A stretch of DNA of 64,000 nucleotides from Thelephora terrestris (taxonomy: Eukaryota > Basidiomycota > Agaricomycetes > Thelephorales > Thelephoraceae). A program made the translations under genes and the position numbers. Positions 23,290 through 34,247 of the stretch are shown here, piece by piece. The notes under the pieces were generated by a model that had not been told where the DNA came from, did not search any database, and saw nothing but the letters and a program-made list of their open reading frames with translations. Each line of letters opens with the position of its first letter. Positions within the stretch are counted from its first letter, which is position 1. The DNA lies in assembly GCA_015956445.1 (NCBI GenBank), contig WIUZ02000006.1, positions 124,001-188,000 on the forward strand. Reading direction: 5' to 3'.

Positions 23290-24430
23290 TAGCCGACCAA
23301 GCGCAGAGGTCCCCTTCAACCGACACGTTCAAGACCGTGAAGCGGCTTCTCGGCGGTGCGCCCGCGTTTCTCCCCAAACCCCATCAATACCCGGTGTGAT
23401 CTTCATCTTCGACCATGCGAGTCCGGCAAATGGGTATGCTGGCCGGGCGCGGAAGATACTCTAGCGGCCACCTATTCGGGTGGGCAACTGGCCGACTCTG
23501 ACGCTCGCGTCTTTGTCTTCGTTGAAGCGCAAACAAGTGACTGAAAGTTCGGTGACGACGCCAAACGTGGTTGTAAAGTGGAACGCTGCAGGTTGCTCGA
23601 TGAGGTCGTGTGATTGTGTGTGTTTATGCCCATAATCTGTGCAGGGATGCTTGGCTGAGTTACACGATGGTGCGGAACCTAGGAAATGTCGTCTGGGAGT
23701 GGACGCGGTCGTTTCAAAAATCATGCCAGGCCAAGAAGACAGTGGGCTGGGTTCTGGAGAAAAAGAACTCTCTACACATTGAATAATTCGAGACGTGCAA
23801 GGGTTCGGTTTCGACGAGGGAAATCCGCCAAACCCAAAACTGGAACGACCATCAGAGCTTCGAGCCTGAAGCTCGTCAAGGCAGTGACAAACTCCCTAAA
23901 CTCCTCTGAATGGAGAGGCATGGCAGGCTCGGTGATTGGCATTTCGACTGGCCCATTGGGGTGTAATCATGAGACGGAGAGTTATCCACGCAGAGGTCAA
24001 AGAGACCATCAAAATGTCGCCCGGTTTCTCTGGTCTGTAATGAGCGACATCACCTCGTCAGATTTGATAGCATGCGTCCCAAGTAAACACAGCGAGAAAA
24101 GCAAGCCCTCTGCGATGGCGGCTTCGTGCGGGTTGTTGGGCAATAAATTGTGGGTTGTGGCCCTTGGCGTGGACGTCGGATCGAGGTCCAGTTTGTCAAT
24201 CGAGCGACAGGGGCTCGTGAGGTTCGATGGTAAACGGGCACGTCGACGGCGACCCAGGGGACATGAAGTTCACAAAAAAGGTACAATTCGGCAGTCATTC
24301 CATGATGACCCGCGTGTATGCGGGTAAACGCCAGGTCCTGGCTGCGTGTTTCACCCGGGAGACCTGTTCTCTTGGCAGCTTTATTGTAACCGTGATAGCG
24401 ACACAGGCGCTTCAGGCCGCTCTCACCTTT
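23290..24430 (-). CDS. Possible minus-strand gene or gene remnant, unknown function
   Basis: Coding-like fragments occur on the minus strand: FVNFMSPGSPSTCPF and EPHEPLSLD near 24210-24280, THNLLPNNPHEAAIAEGLL and FSLCLLGTHAIKSDE near 24060-24190, FGVVTELSVTCLRFNEDKD and VRVGQLPTRIGG near 23460-23600, and ARPAYPFAGLAWSKMKITPG and IDGVWGE near 23360-23450. They have natural composition and some are followed by GT donors. However, stops interrupt them and I could not build one continuous model, and no domain was recognised. It is either a real multi-exon gene, a decayed one, or partly chance. The plus strand of this interval shows nothing better. Confidence 0.3.
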
Positions 24431-24463
24431 ATCTTTCACTGCCCCCGCTACTTCGACCCTCCT

Positions 24464-25217
24464 ATGTCCAATATGCCTCGTTATAGAGATATTCTTGACA
24501 TCGCTGAATCCACCATCGACACCCTAAGGGAGATTGGGGTAGAGGATTGCTGCTTCATCGGGGGGATGGCCTGCAAACTCTACACGGACGGCAAAGGTCG
24601 TAAGCCAAAGGTAAGGCTACTCCACTGAAAAACACGCGTCTGGACCATCCGCATATCACGAGTGTTTGCATCAGGATCTTGACATCCTTTGTCTCACCCC
24701 TTACCCGGGCGGTGCGGAGGCCATTAAGCAACGACTTTGTGAGACAAACCACCACTTCTACACTATCAAGGCAAGGAATCCCAAGGACCAGTGGGACGTG
24801 CTGTGGTGGAACACCGGGAGTAATGAACCCGGCTTCGAGAGATTCAAGGTCGACATCCTCGTACCAGGGAAGATGGACCTTCCAGACATCCACCCGGACT
24901 ACATCATCAATATCGACGAACTCCCTTGCGCACCTCTCCACCTCCTCCTTCTCCATAAACTGAAGGGGTGGTCCGACCGTCGTCGTTCTCGTCGTCCGGA
25001 CCGACGGGCCAAGATCCCAGCAGACGTGCGGGATATCGGCGACTTGCTGCGGATCGCGAACGGGCTTCGGGCGAATATCACCAAGAGTAAACCATACATC
25101 ACCGATTCCTTCCGCAGAGCTTCGTATAGAAGGGTAAAGCAATTCAGTGTTGAACATCCACAGTACGTGTCGTCCTGGATGGGTCTTGGGATGCAAAACC
25201 CTATGGAAGGACTTTGA
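24464..25217 (+). CDS. Nucleotidyltransferase-fold protein, unknown substrate
   Basis: Two exons: 24464-24610 and 24675-25217, with intron 24611-24674. The protein starts MSNMPRYRDILDIAEST and reads CCFIGGMACKLY, then KDLDILCLTP and FKVDILVPG. This is the layout of nucleotidyltransferase-superfamily enzymes: a glycine pair at the nucleotide pocket, a DxD metal pair on the next strand and a third Asp on a later strand (FKVDI). C-terminal helices include LHLLLLHKLKGW and a Lys/Arg-rich region. All three acidic positions are present, so activity is plausible, but the substrate (tRNA, protein, small molecule) is not readable. A long open frame on the opposite strand is its shadow. It is convergent with the F-box/LRR-like gene. 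Confidence 0.62.
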
Positions 25218-25659
25218 TGGAGTGTGGAGGGGAGTGATTAGGTGTTTGAGTGTGTATGAATGCAGGAATGGAATTCACAATGTATTGGTGGCACTTGGTG
25301 GACAGATTGTAATAAAATGGCGCCCATGAATTCCGATGGGATTCAACTCGGAGCAGCGAGCAGCTTATAACTTGTTGGAGAAATCTCCCACGATCGCACA
25401 TTATCGTAACTCCGTAGCTCCTGATGTCTTGAGGGAACACGCATTGACCACGCAACAGGGAAGAAATCATATTCAGGCGTGCATGCGTAACATAGGGCAT
25501 AAAGTACACACATAGGGCATACTCGCTACAAAGAGAACAGTTCGATTAACTGCGAACGCAAAACACGTGCGACACACAAAACAACAACAGAGATGCCATG
25601 ATACCGAGAATGAAATATGAACGATGAAGATGCGGGTGATACAAAGTAAACAATAAGAG
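25218..25659. other. Intergenic region between convergent genes
   Basis: Contains the 3' flanks of the nucleotidyltransferase-fold gene (plus) and the F-box/LRR-like gene (minus). An AATAAA-like signal occurs on the plus strand near 25310 (TAATAAAATGG). Nothing else seen. Confidence 0.4.
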
Positions 25660-28475
25660 TTAGAATGCGGCGACGGGCACAGCCCTGGAAAGGTGGACGG
25701 TAGGCTCTGGTTCATCCCCGACGGCCTTTTCCGAAGTTTCAACGTTGTTCGTCGTTTTGTCTCCTGTCGGTTGTGCTGTCGTGCTCGGGGTCACTGGCGA
25801 TTTCTCGCTGGTGGTGTTGGATAATGGGATCTCTTCAGCTGGCATGTTTTGGTCCTCCACGGGTTTGGCAGAGCACAACAATAACCGAATGGGGAACGTG
25901 ACAAGGTACACGTATGCCCTTATCACCCGTACCGGGAATGATACTTTAGGTGCCGATTCCGTCTGGTTAGGTGGGATCTCCTTCGGCGCAACGGTCTCGA
26001 TGATGGCCCCGAAGCTCTTTGAAGCGACGTTGGTCAACGAACCGACCGCCCTTCCGACCATGGTAACTCCAACGGAATTGTCAAGGAGAACGGGGATCAC
26101 TGAAACGCCCGCATCAGAGAAGGTTGGTCGAGCGTCAATAGACGCCTCGTCCACTCTCGGAATGGCAGAGATCGCTTGGTCGACCATGGTAGGGGAGAAC
26201 TGGACGGAGCATTCCCTCATTTCGACGAAAGCCTGAACGCCGGTATCAAACGTCAACACGGTAGCGTCAACGCTCTTCTCCGACATCTGTGGGGGACTGA
26301 TGATCTCGGTCAGGGACATCCTCTTCTCGGCGAGACGGATAGCTTGGAGGTGGGGGAGGTATTCCCAGACCCTGTGCCACCCGTCGGCGTTCATGTTGAG
26401 AGTGTTTGATCGTGGTCCACGCTCGTTCAACCACTTGAGGGTATCGAGGTGGGGAGCGAGATGGCTGAGGAGAATGGCGATCTGGAGGGAGTCCTTGAGA
26501 TGGGAATGTCCAACTTGGAGTCGGTGGAGGGATTGGGAGGAAACGTTGCGAGTGCTAAGGATCTCATCGCTTCCGGCCTTCGCGGTTAGCGCGATCTCAA
26601 GGGTGTGAAGACTTTTGCACCCGGATGTAAGTGGAGCGATGCCCTCCTACGCTGTGCTATCAGCGATTACGAACAAAGAGCCTAACGGAGACAACGTACC
26701 AGTGTAATACTCGGTGGAGTAAAGTTAGCTGGCCACCTCGCTTGAGGGCACAGTTTCAAGACCTCGATCGCTGGGCAGATAGTTGCGAGGTGTTCAATGT
26801 CGGAGTTTTCAAACACGACGGACTCCGGAAGGTCGATCTCAAAGTTGGTGAGTTTCGGCAAGGAGGTAAAGTGGGTCAGGGGCAAACGACGGGAGGTCGG
26901 GTCCTGGAACCGGCCAGGCGACCTTGGCAACTCCATCTGTCTGGAGGGAGCCGCGGATATGATCCTCAACGACCTGAGGGAGCCAGAGAGCTTGTCGCAG
27001 ACGACAGCACACAGGTCCTGCCAGTCGTGCTCCTCGGGTGGGTCCTCGATCGCCAGCTCGAGGGTGTGGATGTGTCCAGCGAGCTGCTTCACGAAGGTGA
27101 CGATGATTCCTGCTTGACCAGTGAGATGCAACTGCCTCAGCTGAGGGCAAGCTCCTCGCCCCGTGTCTCCTCCAGACCTGCTGAATGCTGTGATTTTCTT
27201 GATCTCGGTATAGTCATGCTCGGAGAAGACCCCGCTGTCCTTAGAATGCTCGGAGTCGGGGGTGGACCATCCAGATCCGGGAGCGATCTCGTCGAAAAAC
27301 CCTTCAACAGCGCTCTTACTCTGACCCGCCAAGTCGAGTTTCAATGACCTCAACTCGGGCAACTCCGAAACCCACTTTCCAACCTTAGCGTCCAACGCTC
27401 CAGGGGCAACGATCGTCACCTTCTCCAACAAGTCCTGTTGGACCATGGCCCTCGAGAACTCCTCTGGCAATTGACCAAGGCTCACGAGCGAGAAGTTGGT
27501 AAGTCGAGTGCGAGAGGACAAGACGGCGAGGAAATCGGAGAGGTTCGAGAACTTGTGGCCGACTTCCAAACTGAGAGATTGGAGGCCAGGGTTGAGGAAG
27601 GTCTTTCCGCGGTCTAGGCCAGCTGGGGTATCGCACTTCCACGCAAGGTGGGTAAGGTTAGGAAGAATCCATTGACGTGGGCAACGGCTTTCGAGAATGG
27701 GGAAGATAGAGGTGGGGATGTTATGTGCACCCTCTTCGTACGTGATCTTCTTGACGCGGTCGGCGTATGACAACACGTCCTTCCAGTCTGCATCAACGGG
27801 CATCTTGGCCTAAAAGTCCAAATGGGACGAAAAGCAAAAGATACCGTCAGCACAACCATTATTCCACCACCATACGTCAACTAGATGAGGTGTGACGTAA
27901 GAGATGGCACGCACAAGACCCAAGCTTGGCCTCCTTGGTTTCTTCATGATGTATCCGGGGAACAAACCGATCAAAGGCAAGAAAGAGTCCAGCTCGTTCC
28001 AAAGGACATCCATAGCGGGCTCACTGAACGCCTTGCACGTTCGGGCCAACCGAGCGACGGTCCGGCTCCCGCTCGGCGTATCCTGAATAGCCTCCAACAA
28101 CTTCCTGGTAGCTTCCACGTCGTGCAACACGGGTGGAGACATGTACGTTTCGTAGACGGTGTAAGGGTGATAATAAGATCCCGAAGCTGCGCTTTTCTTG
28201 AAGACTGAGAGCGAACGGTGGTAGGTGTGAGAAGGGCGGGCGAATGATGCGGGGCGGGACTGTGCGGCAGCTGGTTCGGACTGGACCTTTTGGTGTTTCG
28301 GCTTGTTACCGGTCAGGAAGGAGATGATAGAAGAGGTACTACGAGTGGACTTGATAGAACCTGAGTCGTCGTCCTTATTAGTGTTGTTATCCTTCTGGGC
28401 GTACGTTGACTTAAGGCTCTCCCGAGAACGTTGGATGCGGACGCTGATGTTGTTGACGAGACCAGTAATAGACAT
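25660..28475 (-). CDS. F-box/LRR-like protein with C-terminal extension
   Basis: About 890 residues in three exons. Exon 1 begins MSITGLVNNISVRIQRSRE. A serine-rich stretch is followed by a degenerate F-box-like segment (ARLARTCKAFSEPAMDVLWNEL), where basidiomycete F-box proteins carry CK.....A...LW..L. Intron 1 (about 27810-27910) joins PSLGL to AKMPVDADW. Exon 2 contains leucine-rich repeat-like blocks (LPNLTHLAWK, NPGLQSLSLEV, LPELRSLKLDL, CPQLRQLHLTG, HIHTLELAIED, LPKLTNFEIDL). Intron 2 (about 26650-26702) joins PSITL to EGIAPLTSGC. The C-terminal 200 residues are Ser/Thr/Val-rich with one hydrophobic patch (VIRAYVYLVTFPIRLLLC). Typical F-box proteins link substrates to SCF ubiquitin ligase, but the substrate here is unknown. 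The F-box itself is divergent. Confidence 0.65.
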
Positions 28476-29068
28476 ATCGAGGGATTAGATCGTGTGAGGC
28501 ACTGCCTTTAAATCGTGGGCACAAATGGATGGAGCAACGAATAGATGAGATAACGGCACGGAAAATGGGAGGTCTGATCTCGTGGGCGATTAGTTTGGGG
28601 TTGTAAGGGCGTGAGGGGCGTGAGGAGGAGCGTCGAAATCGGTTCAGCGGAGGACTGAAACTGGCAGGAAGATCGCTCACCGCCATTCAATCCCCATTAT
28701 AAATGAAATCCTCGCGAAGGGATGGCGGCTCATCAGACACGTCCAGCCGAGCAAGAACTTGAGACATAGGGGGAAGCCACCGGATAGAGTGTAAGCGTGG
28801 CTCCGGGTAATTTTGACACGCACATCAAACAAATGATAGGTGATTACTATGTAATCTGAACACGAGACAGTGGCACTTTCAGATAAATAGCGTTGTGAGA
28901 GTGCATCATGGAAAGCACGATGAGCGCGTGCTGGCATCGCAGCCGTCATAAATTAGATCCACGTGGTCAACTGATCAAGTCATGCAGGGAAAACTAGCTT
29001 AGAGAAGTAAGAAAACAGCATGTAAGACACACCCCTTGGACAGCACCTGTTCCGTGAAATGACCGGTG
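28476..29068. other. Intergenic region between the F-box/LRR-like and Sld2 genes
   Basis: Promoter side of the F-box/LRR-like gene and 3' side of the Sld2 gene. Only short open frames and no recognised site. Confidence 0.35.
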
Positions 29069-31062
29069 TTACAGCCTTGTTTCGTCGTCGTCGTGTTCCA
29101 GCTCCGCCACCTCCCAGGGCACGCCTTCTCCTTCCCAATCATCATAATCATCCCCTGTCCCGCCATGTTCGAGGCCGAACTGGAAATCCTCGGTACCTAA
29201 ATCCGCGTCGGCTTCGTGTTCGGTCTCGCCCACGCCCCAGATATGTCCACCACGGGAGGGATCAAACATCCCAATTACTCTCGTGCCATCACGCACCGCA
29301 CGGACGACACGCGCATGCCTCACGTATTCCCCCCTGCCTCCCGCACCGATTGCACCGCCGGCGGTCTCCGAGGGAGCGGCATTAGTGTTGAGGTCAAGGA
29401 TCTTCCGAAACTCGTCTCGCAGATTAACTACCATATCTCCATCCTGAGGCTGAATTTGAGAGGGGAAAGACGAAGAGTCTGGGTCCGGGCAAGGGATTCG
29501 GCGTTTGATGCCGCTGACGAGGTCTTTCGTAATCTCTTCCTCTTGGCCGCGAATATCCTCAGGGCTGCCCCCTTCTCCGCCTAACTTGGAGGTGGCATTT
29601 CCACCTTGGTGGATTTTTACAACGAGGTAGCCACCTTCATCATCGAGGCCTTCATCCTGACTATCATCGCCAGCGAGTGACCAAGTTGGTTTCTGTGCGG
29701 AAGCTTTACCTTTGCCTTTCCACTTCCCTGTGCCTGACGTAAATTTTTTCTCCTTGCCTTTCCCTTTCCCTTTCACGTTCCCGTTTCTGTAACTGGTTGT
29801 CGATGTCAGGGAAGGGGGCGGCGGGGAAACAGGCACAAGATTCATTTTGTTCTTCTTGTCGTCAATGGTATCTAAATCCTCGTCCATTTCCGCATCGGAG
29901 GTAGGTGCTGAAGAAGTAGGGGGTAATTTAGACACGCCGTGATCTGGGGTGGACGGCGCGGTAGAGCCATTGGACTTAGTGCCAGATGTGGCCAAGGTGG
30001 GCAGGGACCGAAGAGTACGAGAGCCCTGATCTGGGATATCATTTCCCTTGGAGGAAGTGAGACGAGATGAAATGTTGAAAGCCTTGTCGCGTGCATCCGC
30101 GCGAGTATCGGAGGGTCTGAGTTTCCGCCGTGTTCGGAGTTGCGGCTGAGCCTGTGCGAGAGGGAGGGTCTGGGTCAAACGATCGTCATCCTCCTCATCG
30201 GATAAAGGCAGTCCGGAAGTTTGACAACGAGTCCCGGCGAAGAGCCCAGATCCTGTGGTCTTCCGTGAAGCGGGTCGTGACTGGGTTGTTCCCAGAGAGA
30301 AGGTAGGCTGTGTCAGTCGTTCGTCCTCATCGAAAAGCGAGTTGAAGGATTTGTCCCCCGACCTGTCTTTCCGGGGGGTCTCTTCGAAGAGAGAGGGTCC
30401 AGGTTGGCTACCAAGCTCATCATCCGAATAATCGTGGTCTTCATCTGAGTCGAATGGTCGCCTCACGAGGAAGGGTATGGGTCCACCCGCAGGTACAATT
30501 CGAGGTCGTTTCGGTTTAACAGGAGATGGGGAGACGGGTTCGCCACGAAGACGTTTCCGTGCCCGGGATATGGCAGAGGTGGGTTGCGATGGAAAGGTAA
30601 CTTGTGATGAGGACGCGACGGGTTGGATAAGAGGAAACGGATCGGGTGATAACTCCCTCCTTTTGGCCTCTCTCTGGGGCGTAGAGAATAGCTGAGAGAG
30701 TGGACGCGTCTGTTCTACGCGTGAAATCCCGTTGCCCTTGTTCTTGACTGGCGAGAAAGGGTTGGTTGACGCGACGGGTGGCTCAATCTTCACCGCCTGG
30801 GATTTATTAGAGATTAATGGTCTTGATTGTCGTTTGGGGGGTGTCGAGGGTTGCGTTTGGGCCTTGTTCAGCTTCTTGTACAGCTTGTACTTCTCAGCTG
30901 AAAGAAACGGTTGAGGTCAGCGTTGTCCAGGGTACCAATTGTCAAGGCCGCACCAAGATCTGGTCGGTCCTTGATGTCCCGGATGGTGGGATCTCGCCCA
31001 TTGTCAGCCTTGAAGTCTCGTTCCCAAGCCTTGATTTCTGTGCGAAGAGCGATGACGTTCAT
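29069..31062 (-). CDS. SLD2: DNA replication regulator Sld2 (Drc1)
   Basis: Sld2/Drc1 binds Dpb11/TopBP1 after CDK phosphorylation and helps load Cdc45-GINS at replication origins (nucleus). Exon 1 starts at ATG 31062 with MNVIALRTEIKAWERDFK, then GRDPTIRDIKDRPDLAEKYK and LYKKLNKAQ across an intron at about 30899-30945. This is the conserved Sld2 N-terminal domain. The remaining 570 residues are low complexity, as in other family members, with many SP/TP sites suited to CDK (e.g. STPQREAKR, LSPDPF, SPSPVKPKR, SPPPPS) and basic stretches. A GKGKGKGKEKK run and an acidic C-terminus (DDYDDWEGEG) are notable. It diverges from the disordered-protein gene, with about 170 bases between start codons. 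Identification rests mainly on the N-terminus. Confidence 0.82.
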
Positions 31063-31235
31063 GATCGTTGGAGGAAACAATCATCGGTGTGGTACAGATG
31101 CCGAACGGCGGAATGAAAAGGGAAAACAGTAGGAAATGCAGTAGGCCAAAGCCTCGAGGGGACGGCAAGGCTCTCTCTCTCTATTTCCCTCTCCTCTAGT
31201 TCCTCCTCATCATTTCTTCCTTCGCCTAGTTGACA

Positions 31236-34200
31236 ATGGCTAGAGGGGTTTTGATGGAGTCCACCTACACCGCCCATTCGATGGATCCCGCCTTTCGGGT
31301 TAACCGCTCCCCTCTTCCTCCGGAGCGTCCACCATTTTCCCGGCACGACGCTGAATTTTTCTACGACGAGGGCGACGACGACGACGACCATTTCTACGAC
31401 AGTCAAGACATGCCCAACTACGATGATCCTGCCTACTCCATCGATCCCAGAGACAATCCACACCTGATGTCACACACGGATGTCTCCAGGATGCGTACCT
31501 CTCCCATCCCTCCACCCTACAAAGAGTTCGAGGGCGGCGGCGAGAAGCTGGCTTATCGCTCCCATGACCCATCGCAAAGGAAGAGCAGGACTCGGAGCAG
31601 GTCCCCGTTCCCACCTCAGCCACCTCATACCACTTCCTCGCCTTCGGACAGCTATAGCAGCAGCAGCAACGAATATTCCCCCTTCCACGGCAGTTCGGCC
31701 ACATCCTATCAGACATCTGTGAACAATTCCAGAAACGTCTCCCCCGCAACATCTGCGGAGAAAGTGGACTACACGCAAATCAAGTCCCAGAAGTCGACCC
31801 AGAAGTCGATTCGGAACTCGCCTCGCGGTGACCTCGACAAGGTTGACCAGCTCGACGAATCCGATCCGTTTGGCTTTATGCGCCATCACGACGGGCCATA
31901 TCAAACCGTCAACGACGCTTTGGCAAAGCGTGCGCCCCTCGCAAACCCCCCCAGCGAGCAGCGCAAACCAAAGATTCAGGTAAGATCTCTTCCTTTGTTC
32001 GCTACAACCTCGTGATTGATGTCACCTTTACCTTCTACCTAGTCACAACCTCAGACACATATTCCCACATCTACCTCATACACGGGAGGTATCCTCAAGC
32101 TGGAACCTGGCCAGGTGATGCCGAGAATGCCATACCAACCGGAGCCGCCCCCCGACTGGGTCTCACCACCTCCGACAGTCGGTCGATTACCAACTATCTC
32201 ATGCCCTGATCAGTATTCATATGACCCTGCCGATATCATCCCTCAAATGGCACCTCACCCTTCTGAATATAGACCCCCGCTAAGATATCAAACTCCCTTG
32301 CAACCACTCAGCTTCACCAGTCTTGCCTCACTTTCTCCAAACCCTAATACCGTGTTATCGATAACTAATCCCGATCCGGGCTCTCCGTTGCCGACCCCTC
32401 AACCTCCGGCTTCAAATTCTCGACATCAACACCGTCCTCCTTCAGCTCGGCAGAGCCGGTTGTCTCTTCCGGCGCAGGCACGATCCTACGAGTCTTCCCA
32501 TCCGAGCCCACTGCAAAAGCCTTCTTCCGATGTCTCGCGCACCCCCTCTATGCCAATCACCTCTTCCCCCGCGAGGTCCTCGCGGGATAAGCTTGGGGTA
32601 CGAGCCAGTACTCTTAATATGCACAGTCGGAGCTATGACGCGCGCCATGACGAGCCAGTGGCGGAGACATTCGAGATTCATAAAAACTACAATAGGGACC
32701 CGACCCCATCGCACAACCAGGGTCCTGATCCTCTTCAGAATTCCCACTTGGTTCCACCCGACATCCACCTCCCATCCGCACCGTCCGTCATGACCTCGAG
32801 CACGAGCAGTAGCAAGAGGTCTGGGAACGGCTTACCAAGGCACGTCCCGAAGAAGCTCGTCATGCCCACACCTCTTCAACCCTTGCAAAACCTGAACCAG
32901 AGCCAAGGGCCAGGTCAAGGAAACATGGGGTCTACGAACAGTGTTTACTACCCTCCCCCTCCTTCGCATTCTTCTCCACATACGTCTTCAGCATCGGTGT
33001 CGACCTCCACGCACGCTCATCAGCAGCGCCACTTGTCGAAGTCGAGAAAGAGCCACTATAGCGGTCTAACATCGAGGGAGGTGCAGATGGCCAGAGCAAG
33101 CGGATATTATCCGCCCCCCATGTCTCAGTCCAAATCACAACGCCGTCAGTCACCTGGACCCCAGCCATCACTTTCCATGCATGCCCCACCTGTCGCGACC
33201 TCTGATCGTTCTGATCGAAGCGCCAGGTCAAACCGTGAACAAGAGAGGGAACATCGGAGGAGTAGGAGGCAGACGATGATGAATCCGGGCGTTGGGAACT
33301 ACCTCGAAGCAAAAGCTAGTTCGAACGGGTTCGGTTCGAGTCTAGGCTCCAGGTCTACGACGACTTCAAACTCTGGCATTACTGGAAGCAGGAGCGAGCG
33401 CCACCGTGGACGAAGTCATCATCGGGCTTCGAGTGACGGCTATCGATCTGGGTACGAGAGCTCCCGTCATGGGGGACGTCATCTGGTCGCGCATGGGTAT
33501 TCTGATCCAAATAGTCCTGCCGAACAACCGTATCCCCATCAGCAACCCGAAGCGTATACTCATGGGCACGATCCCAGGACCACCTACGACCCCCAGCAAG
33601 GACATGGGTATGACGTTCCTCCCCAAGCCCACCATTACGAACGCGACCACCGTGAACGTCGTGAACATCGCGAGCGACGTGATCGTGATAGGGAGCGCGG
33701 ACGTAGCCACAGACACACCAAGTCATACACAGATGGTGTACCCCCATCCCAACCCCATTCTCACTCTCCCCATCCCCCCTCTCAACCGCACGTGGCACGA
33801 GAAGTTCCTACCATCCAAGATGACAAACACACGCGTCATACATTGAAGAAGCGAGCCACCTTGACCGGGCAGGGAATGTCGTGGACAATCAGTGTCAATG
33901 ATGCTGGTGTCTCCGTTGCCACGCCTACGAAGGAAATACGGAAGAGCAAGAGCAAGTCCCAGTCTCACCTTGGCCACAGTGGAGTTGAGGGCATCAGCCC
34001 ATACCTCGATGTTCCGGACTTGAAAGATCGGGAAAAGTCCTCTCAGAGCTTCAAAGCTAAGAAAGCCTCCGGGTTTGGGTTGGTATCGTTGTTCAGGAGT
34101 TTGAGCTCGAAGGCAAAAGAGGAGGAGGGAGAAACGGAGAAGGAGAGGTTGTACAATGAGTGGGCCACTTCTGGGGCTGGTGCAGCTATCTCGAATTCGA

Positions 34201-34247
34201 GCTCGAAGAGTGGGAGGAAGCTGAGCAAGGTGAGGAGCCGTCATTGA
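31236..34247 (+). CDS. Large intrinsically disordered Ser/Pro/His/Arg-rich protein
   Basis: Two exons joined over intron 31980-32041. The start ATG 31236 (MARGVLMEST) is followed by an acidic patch (FFYDEGDDDDDHFYD) and about 950 residues dominated by Ser, Pro, His, Gln and Arg with no globular domain visible. Notable parts are QSKSQRRQSPGPQ, an Arg/Glu/His-rich tract near 33625-33715 (HHYERDHRERREHRERRDRD), and a more conserved-looking C-terminus. The latter includes LKKRATLTGQGMSWTISVND, then KASGFGLVSLFRSLSSK and a Lys-rich end, and may be the functional core. I do not recognise the family. The many out-of-frame open frames here are shadows of this low-complexity coding sequence. The name should remain hypothetical. 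Confidence 0.7.

Noticed and set aside
23686-24327. 213-codon open frame on the plus strand
   Set aside because: Composition is unnatural (Arg/Gly/Ser-rich mixture) and no motif is seen. The minus strand looks more protein-like here.
24555-25196. 213-codon open frame on the minus strand
   Set aside because: It is antisense to the nucleotidyltransferase-fold gene, whose spliced plus-strand frame has conserved motifs. The antisense protein has none.
33366-33846. Overlapping open frames on both strands, including Val/Met/Ile-rich ones
   Set aside because: These are shadows of the low-complexity His/Arg/Glu-rich coding sequence of the disordered protein.
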